Shown: piece by piece, positions 55,271 to 64,000 of the stretch
Layout: each line of letters opens with the position of its first letter
Numbering within the stretch: position 1 is the first letter of the stretch
NCBI RefSeq assembly: GCF_022179465.1
Contig: NZ_BPQV01000001.1
Span: 248,001 to 312,000, forward strand
DNA from: Methylobacterium organophilum
GTDB taxonomy: Bacteria > Pseudomonadota > Alphaproteobacteria > Rhizobiales > Beijerinckiaceae
Direction of reading: 5' to 3'
Length of the DNA: 64,000 nucleotides
The notes under the pieces: model-generated
Database searches by the model: none
What the model saw: only the letters and a program-made list of their open reading frames with translations
What the model was told of the DNA's origin: nothing
Program-made: the position numbers and the translations under genes

Positions 55271-55293
55271 TATGGATTCTTAGGCGATCCATA
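55271..55293. promoter_or_regulatory. TATGGAT-N9-ATCCATA inverted repeat in the moxR-mgtC intergenic region
   Basis: Perfect 7-bp arms, TATGGAT (55271-55277) and ATCCATA (55287-55293), between divergent MoxR and MgtC-like genes, 15 bp upstream of the leader ORF. The A+T-rich dyad in a G+C-rich region suggests an operator for a dimeric regulator. No partner regulator is adjacent. Confidence 0.35.
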
Positions 55294-55444
55294 GGTTAGC
55301 CGGTGTGCCTGCTGCCCCGCCCGGGCGTCAATCCCGTCGGCGAAACCCGGGCAATTTGCCTCGGCACCCCCGCCGCCCGCACCGTCCCCGAACGATCGCA
55401 ACACCATCACGGAAACGTCACGAACGCTCGATTATGAGCCCTGG

Positions 55445-56161
55445 ATGCCCGGCCCCTTCCCGATCCCGACGCCCGAAGCCGTCAATTCCGCGATCAGCCT
55501 CGTCGTCGCCTTCGGCCTCGGCACGCTGATCGGGGCGGAGCGCCAGTTCCGGCAGCGCACCGCGGGCCTGCGCACAGCCGTGCTGGTGGCGGTCGGCGCC
55601 TCGGCCTTCGTCGATCTCGGCATGCGGTTGACCGGCGGGGACGGCGCCGTGCGCACGGTTGCCTACGTGATCTCCGGCATCGGCTTTCTCGGCGCCGGCG
55701 TGATCATGAAGGAGGGCACCAATGTGCGCGGCCTCAACACCGCCGCCACCCTCTGGTGCTCGGCCGCGGTCGGCTCGTTCGCGGGGGCGGACCTGCCCCT
55801 GGAGGCGATCTTCGTCACCGCGGCGGTGCTCGCCGGCAACACGCTGCTGCGCCCCCTCGTCAACCTGATCGATCGCATCCCGATCGACGAGAGCCAGACG
55901 GAGGCGACCTACGAGGTCCAGGTCACCACGGACGCGGAGGCCGCCGGCCCGGCCCGCGACCTGCTCGTGGAGCGGCTGGAGGCCGCGAACTACCCCGTGG
56001 GCAGCGTCGAGGTGGAGGAACGCGGCGAGGAGGTCGTCGAGGTGGTCGCGACGCTGACGGCGCGGGCGGTCGAGGGCGAGGAGCTCGATGCCGTCACCAC
56101 GGCCCTCGCGGCCGCTCCCGGCATCCGCCACGCGACCTGGTCGGTGCGCGCGGGCGACTGA
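55445..56161 (+). CDS. MgtC/SapB-family membrane protein
   Basis: 238 aa. The MgtC domain spans the first 140 residues with about four helices and the signature LGTLIGAERQFRQRTAGLRTAVLVAVGASAF, then AYVISGIGFLGAGVIMKEG and GLNTAATLWCSAAVGSF. A soluble ACT-like region (about 150-238) follows. Family members support growth at low Mg2+ or in stress and regulate ATP synthase. Divergent from the moxR operon. Confidence 0.88.
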   Translation: MPGPFPIPTPEAVNSAISLVVAFGLGTLIGAERQFRQRTAGLRTAVLVAVGASAFVDLGMRLTGGDGAVRTVAYVISGIGFLGAGVIMKEGTNVRGLNTAATLWCSAAVGSFAGADLPLEAIFVTAAVLAGNTLLRPLVNLIDRIPIDESQTEATYEVQVTTDAEAAGPARDLLVERLEAANYPVGSVEVEERGEEVVEVVATLTARAVEGEELDAVTTALAAAPGIRHATWSVRAGD

Positions 56162-56313
56162 GCGATCGGACCGGCGTCGCTCCGAAATTTCATCCCTGGA
56201 CCATGTGCGCCCGCGCACCTGTGCGCAGGGGAGCCTCTTTCCGGCCGCTGCGGCGGGCCCGACTTCGCCCGCTGCGGCCGGGTCCTTGATCCCGCGGCCG
56301 CAGGAGAGATGAC

Positions 56314-57000
56314 ATGGCATCCTCGCAGAAGAGCGCGCTCATCGTCGGGGCCTCGCGCGGCCTCGGTCTCGGCCTCGTCGAGACCTTCCTCAAACGCGGC
56401 TGGCGGGTCACCGCGACCCAGCGCAAGCCCTCGCCCGAGTTGGGACGGATCGCGGCACCCGCCCTGTCGGTGGAGACCGCCGACATCGACGACGACGCTT
56501 CCGTGGCCGCCCTGCACGAGCGTCTGGCCGGCCAGCGCTTCGACCTGATCTTCGTGGTGGCCGGCGTGGCGACCCAGGCCCACGATCCGATCCACACCGT
56601 GCCCCGGGCGGTCACCTCCCAGGTCTACCAGACCAACGCGGTCAGCCCCCTGCGCTTCGCCGAGGTGTTCGCAGGCTCCGTGGCCCCGAACGGCACCCTC
56701 GCCTTCATGAGCTCGATCCTCGGCAGCGTCGCCCTGAACGAGAGCGGGGATTGGGAGAATTACCGGGCGAGCAAGGCGGCGCTCAACACCTATGCCCGCA
56801 GCTTCGAGGTCCGGCACCGCGAGGACGGCTTCGGCGTGCTGCTGCTGCATCCGGGCTGGGTGCGCACCGACATGGGCGGCCCGGGGGCGGATATCGACGT
56901 GGAAACCAGCGTGACCGGGATGGCGGACATCATCGAGCGCCGGCTCGGGGAGAAGGGCTGCCTTTATCTCGACTATCGGGGTGAGACGCTGCCCTGGTGA
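56314..57000 (+). CDS. Short-chain dehydrogenase/reductase
   Basis: 228 aa SDR fold. NAD(P) loop GASRGLGLG (residues about 12-20), the catalytic Ser/Tyr/Lys set SSILGS, Y-x3-K in YRASKAA, and later LHPGWVRTDMGG. It resembles classical SDRs near YciK/csgA-type small members. Preceding 150 bp has no clear gene. Substrate unknown. Confidence 0.88.
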   Translation: MASSQKSALIVGASRGLGLGLVETFLKRGWRVTATQRKPSPELGRIAAPALSVETADIDDDASVAALHERLAGQRFDLIFVVAGVATQAHDPIHTVPRAVTSQVYQTNAVSPLRFAEVFAGSVAPNGTLAFMSSILGSVALNESGDWENYRASKAALNTYARSFEVRHREDGFGVLLLHPGWVRTDMGGPGADIDVETSVTGMADIIERRLGEKGCLYLDYRGETLPW

Positions 57001-57006
57001 GTGCGG

Positions 57007-57363
57007 TCAGCGGCGCGGCTCGATCGGACGCCCGCGCCGCTCCACCACCACGGTCGGCCGCGCCCGGCGCTCCACGATGACCGTGCGCGGCCCCCGGCTG
57101 GGATTGCCCGGCGTCATGATCCGCTCGGGCGCCCGTTCCGGCTTCGCCTTGGCCTTGGCCGCCTCGAGGACGTGCGGGCGCACTTCGTCGACGGGCAGAC
57201 CGATCAGGCCCGCCGCGATCTCGACCTGCTGCTCGGTGTCGTCCGCGAGATCCTGGGCCGCGGCAACGGCCTCCTCCACGGTGGGGGGCTCGCGCCGCAC
57301 GCGGATCGGCGGCAGATCCTGGAAGCTCTTGGGCGGATTCTTCACGGCACGCCTCGCGGTCAT
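57007..57363 (-). CDS. Hypothetical basic protein
   Basis: 118 aa from ATG 57363 (57366 is also possible). Not recognised. An Arg/Pro-rich N-terminus, a helical Glu/Ala stretch EEAVAAAQDLADDTEQQVEIAAGLIGLPVDEVRPHVLEAAKAKA, then basic strands RTVIVERRARPTVVVERRGRP. No signal peptide. Convergent with the SDR gene, 6 bp away. Weak ribosome site. Confidence 0.55.
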   Translation of the reverse strand: MTARRAVKNPPKSFQDLPPIRVRREPPTVEEAVAAAQDLADDTEQQVEIAAGLIGLPVDEVRPHVLEAAKAKAKPERAPERIMTPGNPSRGPRTVIVERRARPTVVVERRGRPIEPRR

Positions 57364-57532
57364 CATGTGCCAAGCATAGGACGGACCAACCCGATTGTGC
57401 AGCGCATCACGCGCAAGCCCGATGCGCGGCTTGCACGGCTGCCGCGCTCCGGGAAGACCCGCCGCTCTCCTCCGGCAACCCACGAGGGGCCACCCGGTTG
57501 TCCGGATTTCGGTGAAGCCTTAAGCCCGGAAG

Positions 57533-58390
57533 ATGTCGAACGACACGCGCGATCCCCGCCTGACGCCCGCCCGTCCCGACCTCGCCGATGCGCGGCTGCG
57601 CGGCGTGGTCGAGGCCGCGCGCTATGTCGAAGGGCAGCCGCGCCGGGTCGTCCTGCCCTCCACGCCCCTGCGGCGGGCGCCGCGGGCCGATGCGGCGGTC
57701 GACACCGAAGCGGTGATGGGGGACCCCGTCACGGTCTACGAGACCCGCGACGGCTTCGCCTATGTGCAGCAGGAGCGCGACGGCTATGTCGGCTATCTCG
57801 CGGAGGCGGCCCTCGGGCCCGCGGATCCGGAGCCGACCCACCGGATCAAGGCCCTGCGGACCTTCATCTATCCGGAGCCCGACCTGAAGCGGCCCCCGCT
57901 GGCGCATCTGAGCCTCGGCGCCTGCCTGACGGCGGTCGATACAGCGGGCGACTATCTCACGCTTTCGGGGGGCGGCTACGTCTTCGCCGGCCATGCAGGC
58001 GGCCTCGACGGCTTCGAAGCCGACTTCGCGGCCACGGCCGAGCGCCTCGAAGGCACGCCCTATCTCTGGGGCGGGCGCACCAGCCTCGGCCTCGACTGCT
58101 CGGGCCTCGTGCAATTGTCGCTGCTGATGGCCGGCCTGCCCTGCCCCCGCGACGCCGACCAGCAGGAGCGCGGCCTCGGCACCGCCCTGCCCCTGGAGCC
58201 GGACGCCCTGCGCCGGGGCGACCTCGTGTTCTGGAAGGGCCATGTCGGCCTGATGCTCGACGCGACCCGCCTGATCCACGCCAACGGCCACCACATGGCC
58301 GTGACGGTCGAGCCCCTGGCCCTCGCCATGGAGCGCATCCGGGTGAAGAGCTACGGCCCCGTGACCGGGATGCGCCGGATCAGCCCTTGA
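57533..58390 (+). CDS. NlpC/P60-family cell-wall peptidase
   Basis: 285 aa. Two SH3-like domains (residues about 40-95 and 104-155) precede the papain-like NlpC/P60 domain (about 165-285) with catalytic C189 in LDCSG, H237 in GHVGL and H249/H253 near HANGHH. It should cut gamma-D-glutamyl-diamino acid bonds in peptidoglycan stems. There is no signal peptide, so it may be cytoplasmic and act on recycled muropeptides. Its 3' end overlaps the convergent phosphatase gene by 11 bp. Confidence 0.9.
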   Translation: MSNDTRDPRLTPARPDLADARLRGVVEAARYVEGQPRRVVLPSTPLRRAPRADAAVDTEAVMGDPVTVYETRDGFAYVQQERDGYVGYLAEAALGPADPEPTHRIKALRTFIYPEPDLKRPPLAHLSLGACLTAVDTAGDYLTLSGGGYVFAGHAGGLDGFEADFAATAERLEGTPYLWGGRTSLGLDCSGLVQLSLLMAGLPCPRDADQQERGLGTALPLEPDALRRGDLVFWKGHVGLMLDATRLIHANGHHMAVTVEPLALAMERIRVKSYGPVTGMRRISP

Positions 58391-58853
58391 GCCGGCTCTT
58401 GATGCGGAAGATCAGCCCGTCGCGCACGTCGCGGTAGCCGTCGAGGCGCTGCTCGCGGGAGCCCTCCTGCAGCACCGTCGGATCGGGCGTCGGCCAGTAC
58501 TCGACATCGGCGGCGAGCGTCCGGGTCAGTTCGAGGGCCCGGTGATGAGCCTCCGGCGCCAGGGTGATGATCAGGTCGAAGTTCAGGCCCTCCCACTCCT
58601 CCAGGTCCTCGACCGTGCGCGGCTTGTGGCGGGAGGCATCGATGCCGATCTCGTCGAGGGCCGCAACCATGAAGGGATCGCGCGGCTCGCCCGAGCGCAC
58701 GCCCGCAGACTGCACGTAGATCGACTTGCCGAAATAATGGCGCGCGATCGCCTCCGCCGCGAGCGAGCGCACGGCGTTGAAGTTGCACATGAACAGAACG
58801 GACTGAACCCGCCGCTTTCGGGCCGGGCCGTCCGGTGTGAGCGCCTCCGCCAT
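58380..58853 (-). CDS. Low-molecular-weight protein-tyrosine phosphatase-like protein
   Basis: 157 aa. The P-loop C-x5-R is complete: C23 to R29 in FMCNFNAVRS, and acid D124 sits in WPTPDPT. It resembles LMW-PTP and ArsC-type arsenate reductases; lack of the extra ArsC cysteines favours phosphatase. In related genomes it follows UPF0262 in the murA-hisD block. Its 3' end overlaps the NlpC/P60 gene. Confidence 0.88.
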   Translation of the reverse strand: MAEALTPDGPARKRRVQSVLFMCNFNAVRSLAAEAIARHYFGKSIYVQSAGVRSGEPRDPFMVAALDEIGIDASRHKPRTVEDLEEWEGLNFDLIITLAPEAHHRALELTRTLAADVEYWPTPDPTVLQEGSREQRLDGYRDVRDGLIFRIKSRLKG

Positions 58854-58913
58854 TCCTGGTCCTGCGGCCTCAGGGAAAAGCGGGCCGAGCGAGAGGCCGC
58901 GTCATGGCGTGCC

Positions 58914-59420
58914 TCATCCCTTCCAGTGCAAGGCGAAGACCAAGGTGAACAGGCGCCGGGCGGTGTCGTGGTCGAGATCGACCTTGCCTTCGAGCCGCTG
59001 CCGCAGGAGCTCGGACGCCTCGTTGTGCAGGCCGCGGCGACCCATGTCGATCGCCTCGATCTGCGTCGGGGAGGCGGTTCGGATGGCGTTGAAATAGCTC
59101 TCGCAGATCATTTCGTAGTCGCGGATCACCCGCCGGAACGGGGTGAGCGAGAGCAGGTGGGTCATCACCGGCTCGCCGCTCTCCCGGGTGATGGCGAAGG
59201 AGAGCTTGTTCTCGACGAGGCCGAGATTGAGCGCATAGGGCCCTTCCTGGCCCGGCACCACGAAGACGTTCTCTTCGAGGATGTCGAAGATCGCGATGGC
59301 GCGCTCGTGCTCCTGGTCGCGGTTGCCCCGGGCGATGGAGCCCTCGTCGAGGCTCACCGCCACGAGGCGGTTCCTGGACCGCTCGCTCGCCCCCGCTTCC
59401 TTGTCCGCTTCGGCCGTCAT
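58914..59420 (-). CDS. UPF0262-family protein
   Basis: 168 aa. Family blocks [91 protein letters not shown] match the alphaproteobacterial UPF0262 set. No activity is known. It lies between hisD (65 bp upstream) and the phosphatase gene (60 bp downstream) on the same strand. Confidence 0.9.
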   Translation of the reverse strand: MTAEADKEAGASERSRNRLVAVSLDEGSIARGNRDQEHERAIAIFDILEENVFVVPGQEGPYALNLGLVENKLSFAITRESGEPVMTHLLSLTPFRRVIRDYEMICESYFNAIRTASPTQIEAIDMGRRGLHNEASELLRQRLEGKVDLDHDTARRLFTLVFALHWKG

Positions 59421-59485
59421 CGTGCTGGCCTTCTACCGTATCTGCACGGGGGGCGAACCCCCGCCCCTCATGTCGGAGCGTCTTG

Positions 59486-60781
59486 TCAGAGATTGAGCCG
59501 GATCGCGACCGAGCGCGCGTGCCCGTCCAGACCTTCCGAGCGCCCGAGGGCGATCGCGGCCGGCCCCAACGCCCGCAGGGCGGCCGGGTCGCAACGCAGG
59601 ATCGAGGTGCGCTTCATAAAGTCGAGCACGCCGAGTCCGGAGGAGAAGCGGGCCGAGCGGGCAGTGGGCAGCACGTGATTCGGGCCGCCGACATAATCGC
59701 CGATCGCCTCCGGCGTGTGGGCGCCGAGGAAGATCGCGCCGGCATTGCGGATCCGGGCCGCCAGGGCCTCGGCCTCCTCGGTCTCGATCTCCAGATGCTC
59801 CGGGGCGAGCTGGTCGACGAGGGGGATCGCCTGCTCGAAGCTCTCGACGCGGATGATGGCGCCGTAATCCCGCCAGCTCGCCCGGGCGATCTCGGCGCGG
59901 GGCAGGGTGGTCAGGGCCCGTTCCACCGCCTCCTCGGCGCTGCGCGCCAGCGCATCCGAATCGGTGATGAGGATGGCCTGGGCCGCGGTGTCGTGCTCGG
60001 CCTGGGCGAGGAGGTCGGCGGCGATCCAGTCGGGGTTGGCCGCCCCGTCGGCCAGGATCAGCACCTCGGAGGGGCCGGCGATCATGTCGATGCCGACCTG
60101 GCCGAAGACGCGCCGCTTGGCGGCCGCGACATAGGCGTTGCCCGGCCCCACGATCTTGGCGACCGGCGCGATCGTCTCCGTGCCGTAGGCCAGGGCCGCC
60201 ACGGCCTGGGCGCCGCCGACCCGGTAGATCTCGTCGATGCCGGCGAGCTTGGCGGCGGCGAGCACCAGCGGGTTGAGCTGCCCCTCCGGCGTCGGCACCA
60301 CCATGACGATGCGCGGCACGCCGGCGACGCGCGCCGGCACGGCATTCATCAGCACCGAGGAGGGGTAGCTCGCCGTGCCGCCGGGCACGTAGAGGCCGAC
60401 GGATTCGAGGGCGGTCCAGCGCCAGCCGGCGGTCACGCCGAGATCGTCGGTGGCGAGGTGATCGCCGGGCACCTGGGCGCGGTGATAGGTCTCGATCCGC
60501 TCGGCGGCGAGGGCCAGGGCGGCCCGCGCCTCGGCCGGGCAGGCAGCCACCGCCGCCTCGACCTCGTCCGGGGTCACCCGCAGGCGGGCGGGGGAGAAAT
60601 CCTCGCCCAGGCGGTCGAAGCGGCGGGTGTAGTCGACGAGGGCCGCGTCGCCCCCGGAGACCACGCCGGCGATGATGCCGCGCACGGTCTCGTCCACGTC
60701 CTCGGCGATCTCGCGCTTGACGCTGAGCAGGCGGCGGAAGCCTTCCGCGAAACCGGAATCGCGGGAATCGAGGCGGATCAT
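59486..60781 (-). CDS. hisD: Histidinol dehydrogenase HisD
   Basis: 431 aa from ATG 60781; an upstream in-frame ATG adds 20 residues. The NAD-dependent enzyme makes L-histidine in two oxidations using Zn2+. The catalytic Glu-His pair is in [22 protein letters not shown] carries the Zn aspartate, and [13 protein letters not shown] the late Zn histidine. [18 protein letters not shown] is the N-terminal signature. Isolated from other his genes here, as usual in this clade. Confidence 0.96.
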   Translation of the reverse strand: MIRLDSRDSGFAEGFRRLLSVKREIAEDVDETVRGIIAGVVSGGDAALVDYTRRFDRLGEDFSPARLRVTPDEVEAAVAACPAEARAALALAAERIETYHRAQVPGDHLATDDLGVTAGWRWTALESVGLYVPGGTASYPSSVLMNAVPARVAGVPRIVMVVPTPEGQLNPLVLAAAKLAGIDEIYRVGGAQAVAALAYGTETIAPVAKIVGPGNAYVAAAKRRVFGQVGIDMIAGPSEVLILADGAANPDWIAADLLAQAEHDTAAQAILITDSDALARSAEEAVERALTTLPRAEIARASWRDYGAIIRVESFEQAIPLVDQLAPEHLEIETEEAEALAARIRNAGAIFLGAHTPEAIGDYVGGPNHVLPTARSARFSSGLGVLDFMKRTSILRCDPAALRALGPAAIALGRSEGLDGHARSVAIRLNL

Positions 60782-60815
60782 GGACGTGGACCGGGGCAGG
60801 AGAGGGGGAGACGGC

Positions 60816-61295
60816 TCATCGGGCGTTGCCCTGAAGGCCATCCTGGAGGGCGATGCGGCCGGCGGCCTCGGCTTCGTGGTCCGGGCGGCCCTCCGCCTCC
60901 CAGACCGGGCCGAGATCGCGCATGCGCACCTCGATGCATTCGAGATCGAGCCGGATCGCCGCGCCCCCGGCGAAGACCAGGGTGGCGCAGCCGGAGGGCG
61001 GATCCCCCGGCTCGAAGGTGATCGCGAGCAGTTCGAGGGGCTCCGCGGAGGGGTTGTCCGGCGCCAAGCCCCTGGCCTTCACGCCGAGCACGCGCTCGAA
61101 ATGCAGGCCGGTGAGCCGGCGGCGCGGGGGCGTGCCCTCGGGCGCGGCCCAGTCGAAGCGGCGGGCGACCAGCACGAAGCGGCGCTGCGCGGGAAGCCAG
61201 GTCATGTCCCCCCGCTGCAGGACGGCGTCCTGGAGATGGGCGGAGATGACGGCGAGGTCCTCGGCGTCGAGGGCTGCGAGCTTCAGGAGCTCCAT
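60816..61295 (-). CDS. DUF2948-family protein
   Basis: 159 aa from ATG 61295 (the longer frame has an Arg-rich leader). The family start MELLKLAALDAEDLAVISAHLQDAVLQRGDMTWLPAQRRFVLVARRFDW is clear. It lies 34 bp upstream of hisD and is probably co-transcribed. No function is known for DUF2948. Confidence 0.86.
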   Translation of the reverse strand: MELLKLAALDAEDLAVISAHLQDAVLQRGDMTWLPAQRRFVLVARRFDWAAPEGTPPRRRLTGLHFERVLGVKARGLAPDNPSAEPLELLAITFEPGDPPSGCATLVFAGGAAIRLDLECIEVRMRDLGPVWEAEGRPDHEAEAAGRIALQDGLQGNAR

Positions 61296-61539
61296 GGCGG
61301 GTCGCGGCTCGGGGAGGCGGCTGACGGGCGACGCCACGGGGCGTCGGCGCATCAGGTAGCGAGCGCATGTGCCCACGGCAACCGCCGATGAGCGGGGCAG
61401 GGGCGCGCCGCGCGACCGGGCCGGACCGACGCGGGGCGCGAACCTGACTTTTCCGGCGAACCTTGGCCTCTCAGTCCGCGTTCATCTCCCGGTCGATATC
61501 CGGGGAGCCGGATCAGCCACCAATTAGGGAGTTTGGGCG

Positions 61540-61830
61540 GTGAAGCGCTTCGTGCTGGCGGCAACGGCCGCGGTCACCCTCGCGACGGCGGTGCCCGCGA
61601 GCGCGCAGTATTATCGGGATTACGGTTACGACCGGCCGCCGCCGCCGCGCTACTATCGCGACGAGGACGATGACGATCGTCCCCCGCCGCCCCGCCGGCG
61701 CTGGCGCGGCGGCGGCAGCGTCTGCGTGACCGCCCGCGGCAACTGCCCGGCCCCGCCCCTGCCGCCGAACTCGTCCTGCGCCTGCGACATCCCGGGCTTC
61801 GGGGTGAAGCGCGGCGCCACCGCCTACTGA
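61540..61830 (+). CDS. Small exported Pro/Tyr/Asp-rich protein
   Basis: 96 aa from GTG 61540, with TTAGGGAG upstream. Signal peptide ends AVPASAQ (residue about 23). The mature part has YYRDYGYDRPPPPRYY, an acidic run DEDDDD and PPPPRRRW, then four cysteines in VCVTARGNCPAPPLPPNSSCACD that could form disulphides. It reads against the direction of murA and DUF2948 and breaks their usual adjacency. Confidence 0.7.
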   Translation: MKRFVLAATAAVTLATAVPASAQYYRDYGYDRPPPPRYYRDEDDDDRPPPPRRRWRGGGSVCVTARGNCPAPPLPPNSSCACDIPGFGVKRGATAY

Positions 61831-61840
61831 GACGTCCGGG

Positions 61841-61875
61841 AGCCCTGCCCGATCGCGATCCGATCGGGCGGGGCT
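61841..61875. terminator. Bidirectional hairpin between the small exported gene and murA
   Basis: AGCCCTGCCCGATCG, CGATC loop, CGATCGGGCGGGGCT: a 15-bp stem with one T/G wobble. It lies 10 bp after the small gene and 12 bp before the murA stop, so it can serve both. No U-tract. Confidence 0.65.
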
Positions 61876-61887
61876 TCGCGTGTCGGG

Positions 61888-63177
61888 TCAGACCCGCACG
61901 CGCTCGATCCGGGCGCCGCAGCGGCCGAGCTTGGCCTCCAGCGCCTCGAAGCCGCGGTCGAGGTGATAGACCCGGTTGATCTGGGTCTCGCCCTCCGCCG
62001 CCAGCCCGGCGATCACCAGGGAGACCGAGGCGCGCAGGTCGGTGGCCATCACCGGGGCACCCTTCAGCCGCTCCACGCCCTCGACGATGGCCGCGTCGCC
62101 GTCGAGCCGGATCCGCGCACCGAGGCGGGCGAGTTCCTGCACATGCATGAAGCGGTTCTCGAAGATGGTCTCGCGGATGCGCGAGGAGCCCTTGGCGAGG
62201 GTCATCAGCGCCATGAACTGCGCCTGCAGGTCGGTCGGGAAGCCCGGGAACGGATCGGTGGTCACGTCGACCGCGGCGATGCCGGCGCCGTTGCGGCGCA
62301 CCCGGATCCCGTCCGGCACCGGGGTGATCTCGGCCCCCGTGGTCGCGAGCACGTCGAGGGCCGCGTGCAGGAGGTCGGCGCGGGTGTTCTCCAGCACCAC
62401 GTCGCCGCCCGTCATCGCCACGGCCATGGCGTAGGTGCCGGTCTCGATCCGGTCGGGCAGGACCTCGTGGCGGGCCCCGTGCAGGCGCGCCACGCCCTCG
62501 ATCTCGATGCGCGGCGTGCCGGCGCCCTTGATACGCGCGCCCATCTTGATGAGGCACTCGGCCAGATCGACCACCTCCGGCTCGCGGGCGGCATTCTCGA
62601 TCACCGTGGTGCCGTAGGCGAGCGCGGCGGCCATGAGGGCCACGTGGGTGCCGCCGACCGTGACCTTCGGGAAGCTGATCTCGCCGCCGCGCAGGCCGTT
62701 CTTGGTCTTCGCGACCACGTAGCCGCCGTCGATCTCGATCTGCGCGCCGAGCTTCTCCAGCGCCATGATCAGCAGGTCCACCGGCCGCGTGCCGATGGCG
62801 CAGCCGCCGGGCAGGGAGACCTTGGCCTCGCCGAAGCGGGCGAGCAGCGGCGCCACCACCCAGAAGCTCGCCCGCATGGTCGAAACGAGCTCGTAGGGCG
62901 CGGTGGTGTCGATGACGTTCGAGGCGGTCAGCCGGATGGTCTGGCCGGTCTCGGTGGTCTGCCCGGGCCGCTTGCCCACCACCATCTGATCGACGCCGTG
63001 ATTGCCGAGGATGCGGGTCAGCGCCGTGATGTCGGCGAGCCGGGGCACGTTGACGAGCTCCAGCGTCTCGCCGGTCAGCAGGCTCGCGATCATGAGGGGC
63101 AGCGCGGCGTTCTTGGCGCCCGAGATCGGAATGACCCCGTTGAGCTTCGCCCCGCCGGTGATGTGGATGCGGTCCAT
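61888..63177 (-). CDS. murA: UDP-N-acetylglucosamine 1-carboxyvinyltransferase MurA
   Basis: 429 aa from ATG 63177; the longer frame adds an Arg-rich leader. It adds enolpyruvate to UDP-GlcNAc, the first committed step of peptidoglycan. K22 (SGAKNAALP), R102 (STMRASF) and catalytic C126 ([11 protein letters not shown]) are present, so it should be fosfomycin-sensitive. The end of the frame shows the typical [15 protein letters not shown]. Upstream end of the conserved murA block. Confidence 0.97.
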   Translation of the reverse strand: MDRIHITGGAKLNGVIPISGAKNAALPLMIASLLTGETLELVNVPRLADITALTRILGNHGVDQMVVGKRPGQTTETGQTIRLTASNVIDTTAPYELVSTMRASFWVVAPLLARFGEAKVSLPGGCAIGTRPVDLLIMALEKLGAQIEIDGGYVVAKTKNGLRGGEISFPKVTVGGTHVALMAAALAYGTTVIENAAREPEVVDLAECLIKMGARIKGAGTPRIEIEGVARLHGARHEVLPDRIETGTYAMAVAMTGGDVVLENTRADLLHAALDVLATTGAEITPVPDGIRVRRNGAGIAAVDVTTDPFPGFPTDLQAQFMALMTLAKGSSRIRETIFENRFMHVQELARLGARIRLDGDAAIVEGVERLKGAPVMATDLRASVSLVIAGLAAEGETQINRVYHLDRGFEALEAKLGRCGARIERVRV

Positions 63178-63307
63178 GTCGATCCTTCGGGCGCCGGCTC
63201 GGCCTCTCGGCTTCAGGCCGGCGCGTTCCTGCAATCCTCCCGGCGCGGGAGCGCCGAGGCGAACGGCCACGTATAGGCCGGATTTGGCGGAAAGGGGACG
63301 GCGCGAC

Positions 63308-63481
63308 TCAGCATGCGCCGGGTGTCGGCTTCCCCGGGCGGTGCGCTTCGGCGACGGCCTCCCCCGGCTCCTCGGATCGGCCGCGGGCCTGGTCCTTGCG
63401 GCGCCTCAGGTTGTCGCGCAGGGCCGCCTTGAGCCGGTCGCCGCGGGCGTCCGGACGTTTGTCCCGGTTCTCGTCGCTCAT
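63308..63481 (-). CDS. Tiny basic protein next to murA
   Basis: 57 aa from ATG 63481. It has a [20 protein letters not shown]-type helix that is common in short proteins beside murA in Rhizobiales, from memory. No membrane or metal motif. The frame is open upstream but without a conserved sequence. 130 bp upstream of murA, same strand; probably in its leader transcript or a separate unit. Confidence 0.5.
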   Translation of the reverse strand: MSDENRDKRPDARGDRLKAALRDNLRRRKDQARGRSEEPGEAVAEAHRPGKPTPGAC

Positions 63482-63580
63482 CCGCGCATCCGTGATCGCG
63501 CGACCCATCGTCCCAGGCGCGGATACCGGCTTTGCCCGTCCGTCACAACGGGTGCAAAGCAGGAATGTCTCGAACTCACC

Positions 63581-63610
63581 TTGAACCAATTCCAGATCGG
63601 TCTGTATCCT
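63581..63610 (+). promoter_or_regulatory. Candidate sigma70-type promoter before hemA
   Basis: TTGAAC at 63581-63586, an 18-bp spacer, and TATCCT at 63605-63610. The position is about 170 bp upstream of the hemA-like start in a gene-free 300-bp stretch. Weak consensus. Confidence 0.3.
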
Positions 63611-63779
63611 GTCGCTCCGTCGTTGGAATGGTGTGAGGCCGTTTCGGTGACCGCACGGAAGGGAGTCGCGGGAGAGAGCGGCTCGAAGCCGGATGCTCTC
63701 GAACAAGCGAGAGCGGGACCGCAGACTTGAACCCGACGGTTCACTCGGAGCCGGCGGCCAGCACATGCGTCGAGGACGG

Positions 63780-64000
63780 ATGCCCGTGGATCGGATGCCC
63801 GCAAAGACCGACAGGATCGAGACACTCTCGGCTGCCGGCGGAACACGCAAAGATTGCGCCAACCCGGCGCCCAAGCTCGACTACGAGCGCTTTTTCGCCA
63901 CGGCCATGAACCGCCTGCACAGCGAGCGGCGCTACCGCGTCTTCGCCGATATCGAGCGCATCGCCGGCCAGTTCCCGCAGGCCCGCTGGCGCAAGTCGGA
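63780..64000 (+). CDS. hemA: 5-aminolevulinate synthase HemA (5' part, runs off the window)
   Basis: The first about 73 codons are visible from ATG 63780 (GAGGACGG upstream; ATG 63765 and 63795 are alternatives). LDYERFFATAMNRLHSERRYRVFADIERIAGQFPQARW matches the beginning of alphaproteobacterial C4-pathway ALAS, which joins glycine and succinyl-CoA to begin haem and bacteriochlorophyll synthesis. The PLP site is beyond the edge. It is on the opposite strand to murA. Confidence 0.8.
   Translation, partial: MPVDRMPAKTDRIETLSAAGGTRKDCANPAPKLDYERFFATAMNRLHSERRYRVFADIERIAGQFPQARWRKS

Noticed and set aside
57007-57363. Longer 158-residue version of the basic protein from 57483
   Set aside because: The extra 40 residues overlap the divergent NlpC/P60 upstream region and are Arg/Cys-rich without support.
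1-64000. CRISPR arrays, insertion sequences, integrases, rRNA
   Set aside because: None seen: no regularly spaced repeats, no transposase or integrase frames, no rRNA-like sequence.

Overview
The window is a G+C-rich chromosome segment that looks alphaproteobacterial, most likely Rhizobiales and probably Methylobacterium or a close relative. This is inferred from gene content, not from a search. The markers are: a tRNA-His with A73 and no encoded G-1; the block CBP3-type chaperone / DUF177 / plsX / fabH / ihfA / MerR; the block murA / DUF2948 / hisD / UPF0262 / low-molecular-weight phosphatase; a prkA / yeaH / spoVR cluster; and the start of a C4-pathway 5-aminolevulinate synthase at the right edge. 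I see no insertion sequence, integrase, phage gene or CRISPR array, and most of it reads as core chromosome.

Layout. 1-1.7 kb: a flavin-binding PNPOx-like protein, then a BLUF photoreceptor followed by a CheY-like regulator on the minus strand. 1.8-7.1 kb: flagellar hook genes flgE, flgK, flgL behind a textbook -24/-12 sigma54 promoter with a G+C-rich palindrome about 100 bp upstream. 7.1-11.8 kb (minus): a DUF6880-like protein, an argJ / SIMPL / Nudix set joined by GTGA overlaps, and an acetyltransferase. 12-13.5 kb (minus): an ornithine/lysine decarboxylase with a long structured leader. 13.8-17.9 kb (plus): a periplasmic glucan protein, an acetyltransferase, an old yellow enzyme and a HAD phosphatase. 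17.9-23.8 kb: bamE, the lipid-initiation block and small proteins. 24-29.1 kb: prkA, yeaH, spoVR. 29.2-32.7 kb: a shikimate dehydrogenase-like enzyme, a tautomerase, a CoA-ester lyase, a Tyr/Gly-rich exported protein and a HAD phosphatase.

32.8-35.3 kb holds the most unusual locus: a JetA-family protein and a JetB-like (DUF4194) protein, two subunits of the Wadjet SMC-type plasmid-defence complex, without JetC or JetD and split by an opposite-strand small gene. Then come ccdA, tRNA-His, a MarR regulator, a two-domain glycosyltransferase and a receiver protein.

40-47.4 kb links glycine and biotin metabolism: gcvT-gcvH-gcvP behind a tandem glycine riboswitch, bioA 56 bp downstream on the same strand, and bioF on the other side of the riboswitch, reading away. 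A catalase-family protein follows. 48.6-55.2 kb is a seven-gene MoxR/Bat (von Willebrand A) operon with a possible 13-codon leader ORF. 55.4-63.5 kb carries mgtC-like, SDR, NlpC/P60, phosphatase, UPF0262, hisD, DUF2948, a small exported protein, murA and a tiny basic protein. A partial hemA runs off the end.

Start codons were often moved inward from the longest open frame, because antisense and upstream frames stay open in this G+C-rich DNA. Many intergenic hairpins have strong stems but no U-tract. Only the one after the old yellow enzyme gene is a canonical intrinsic terminator.
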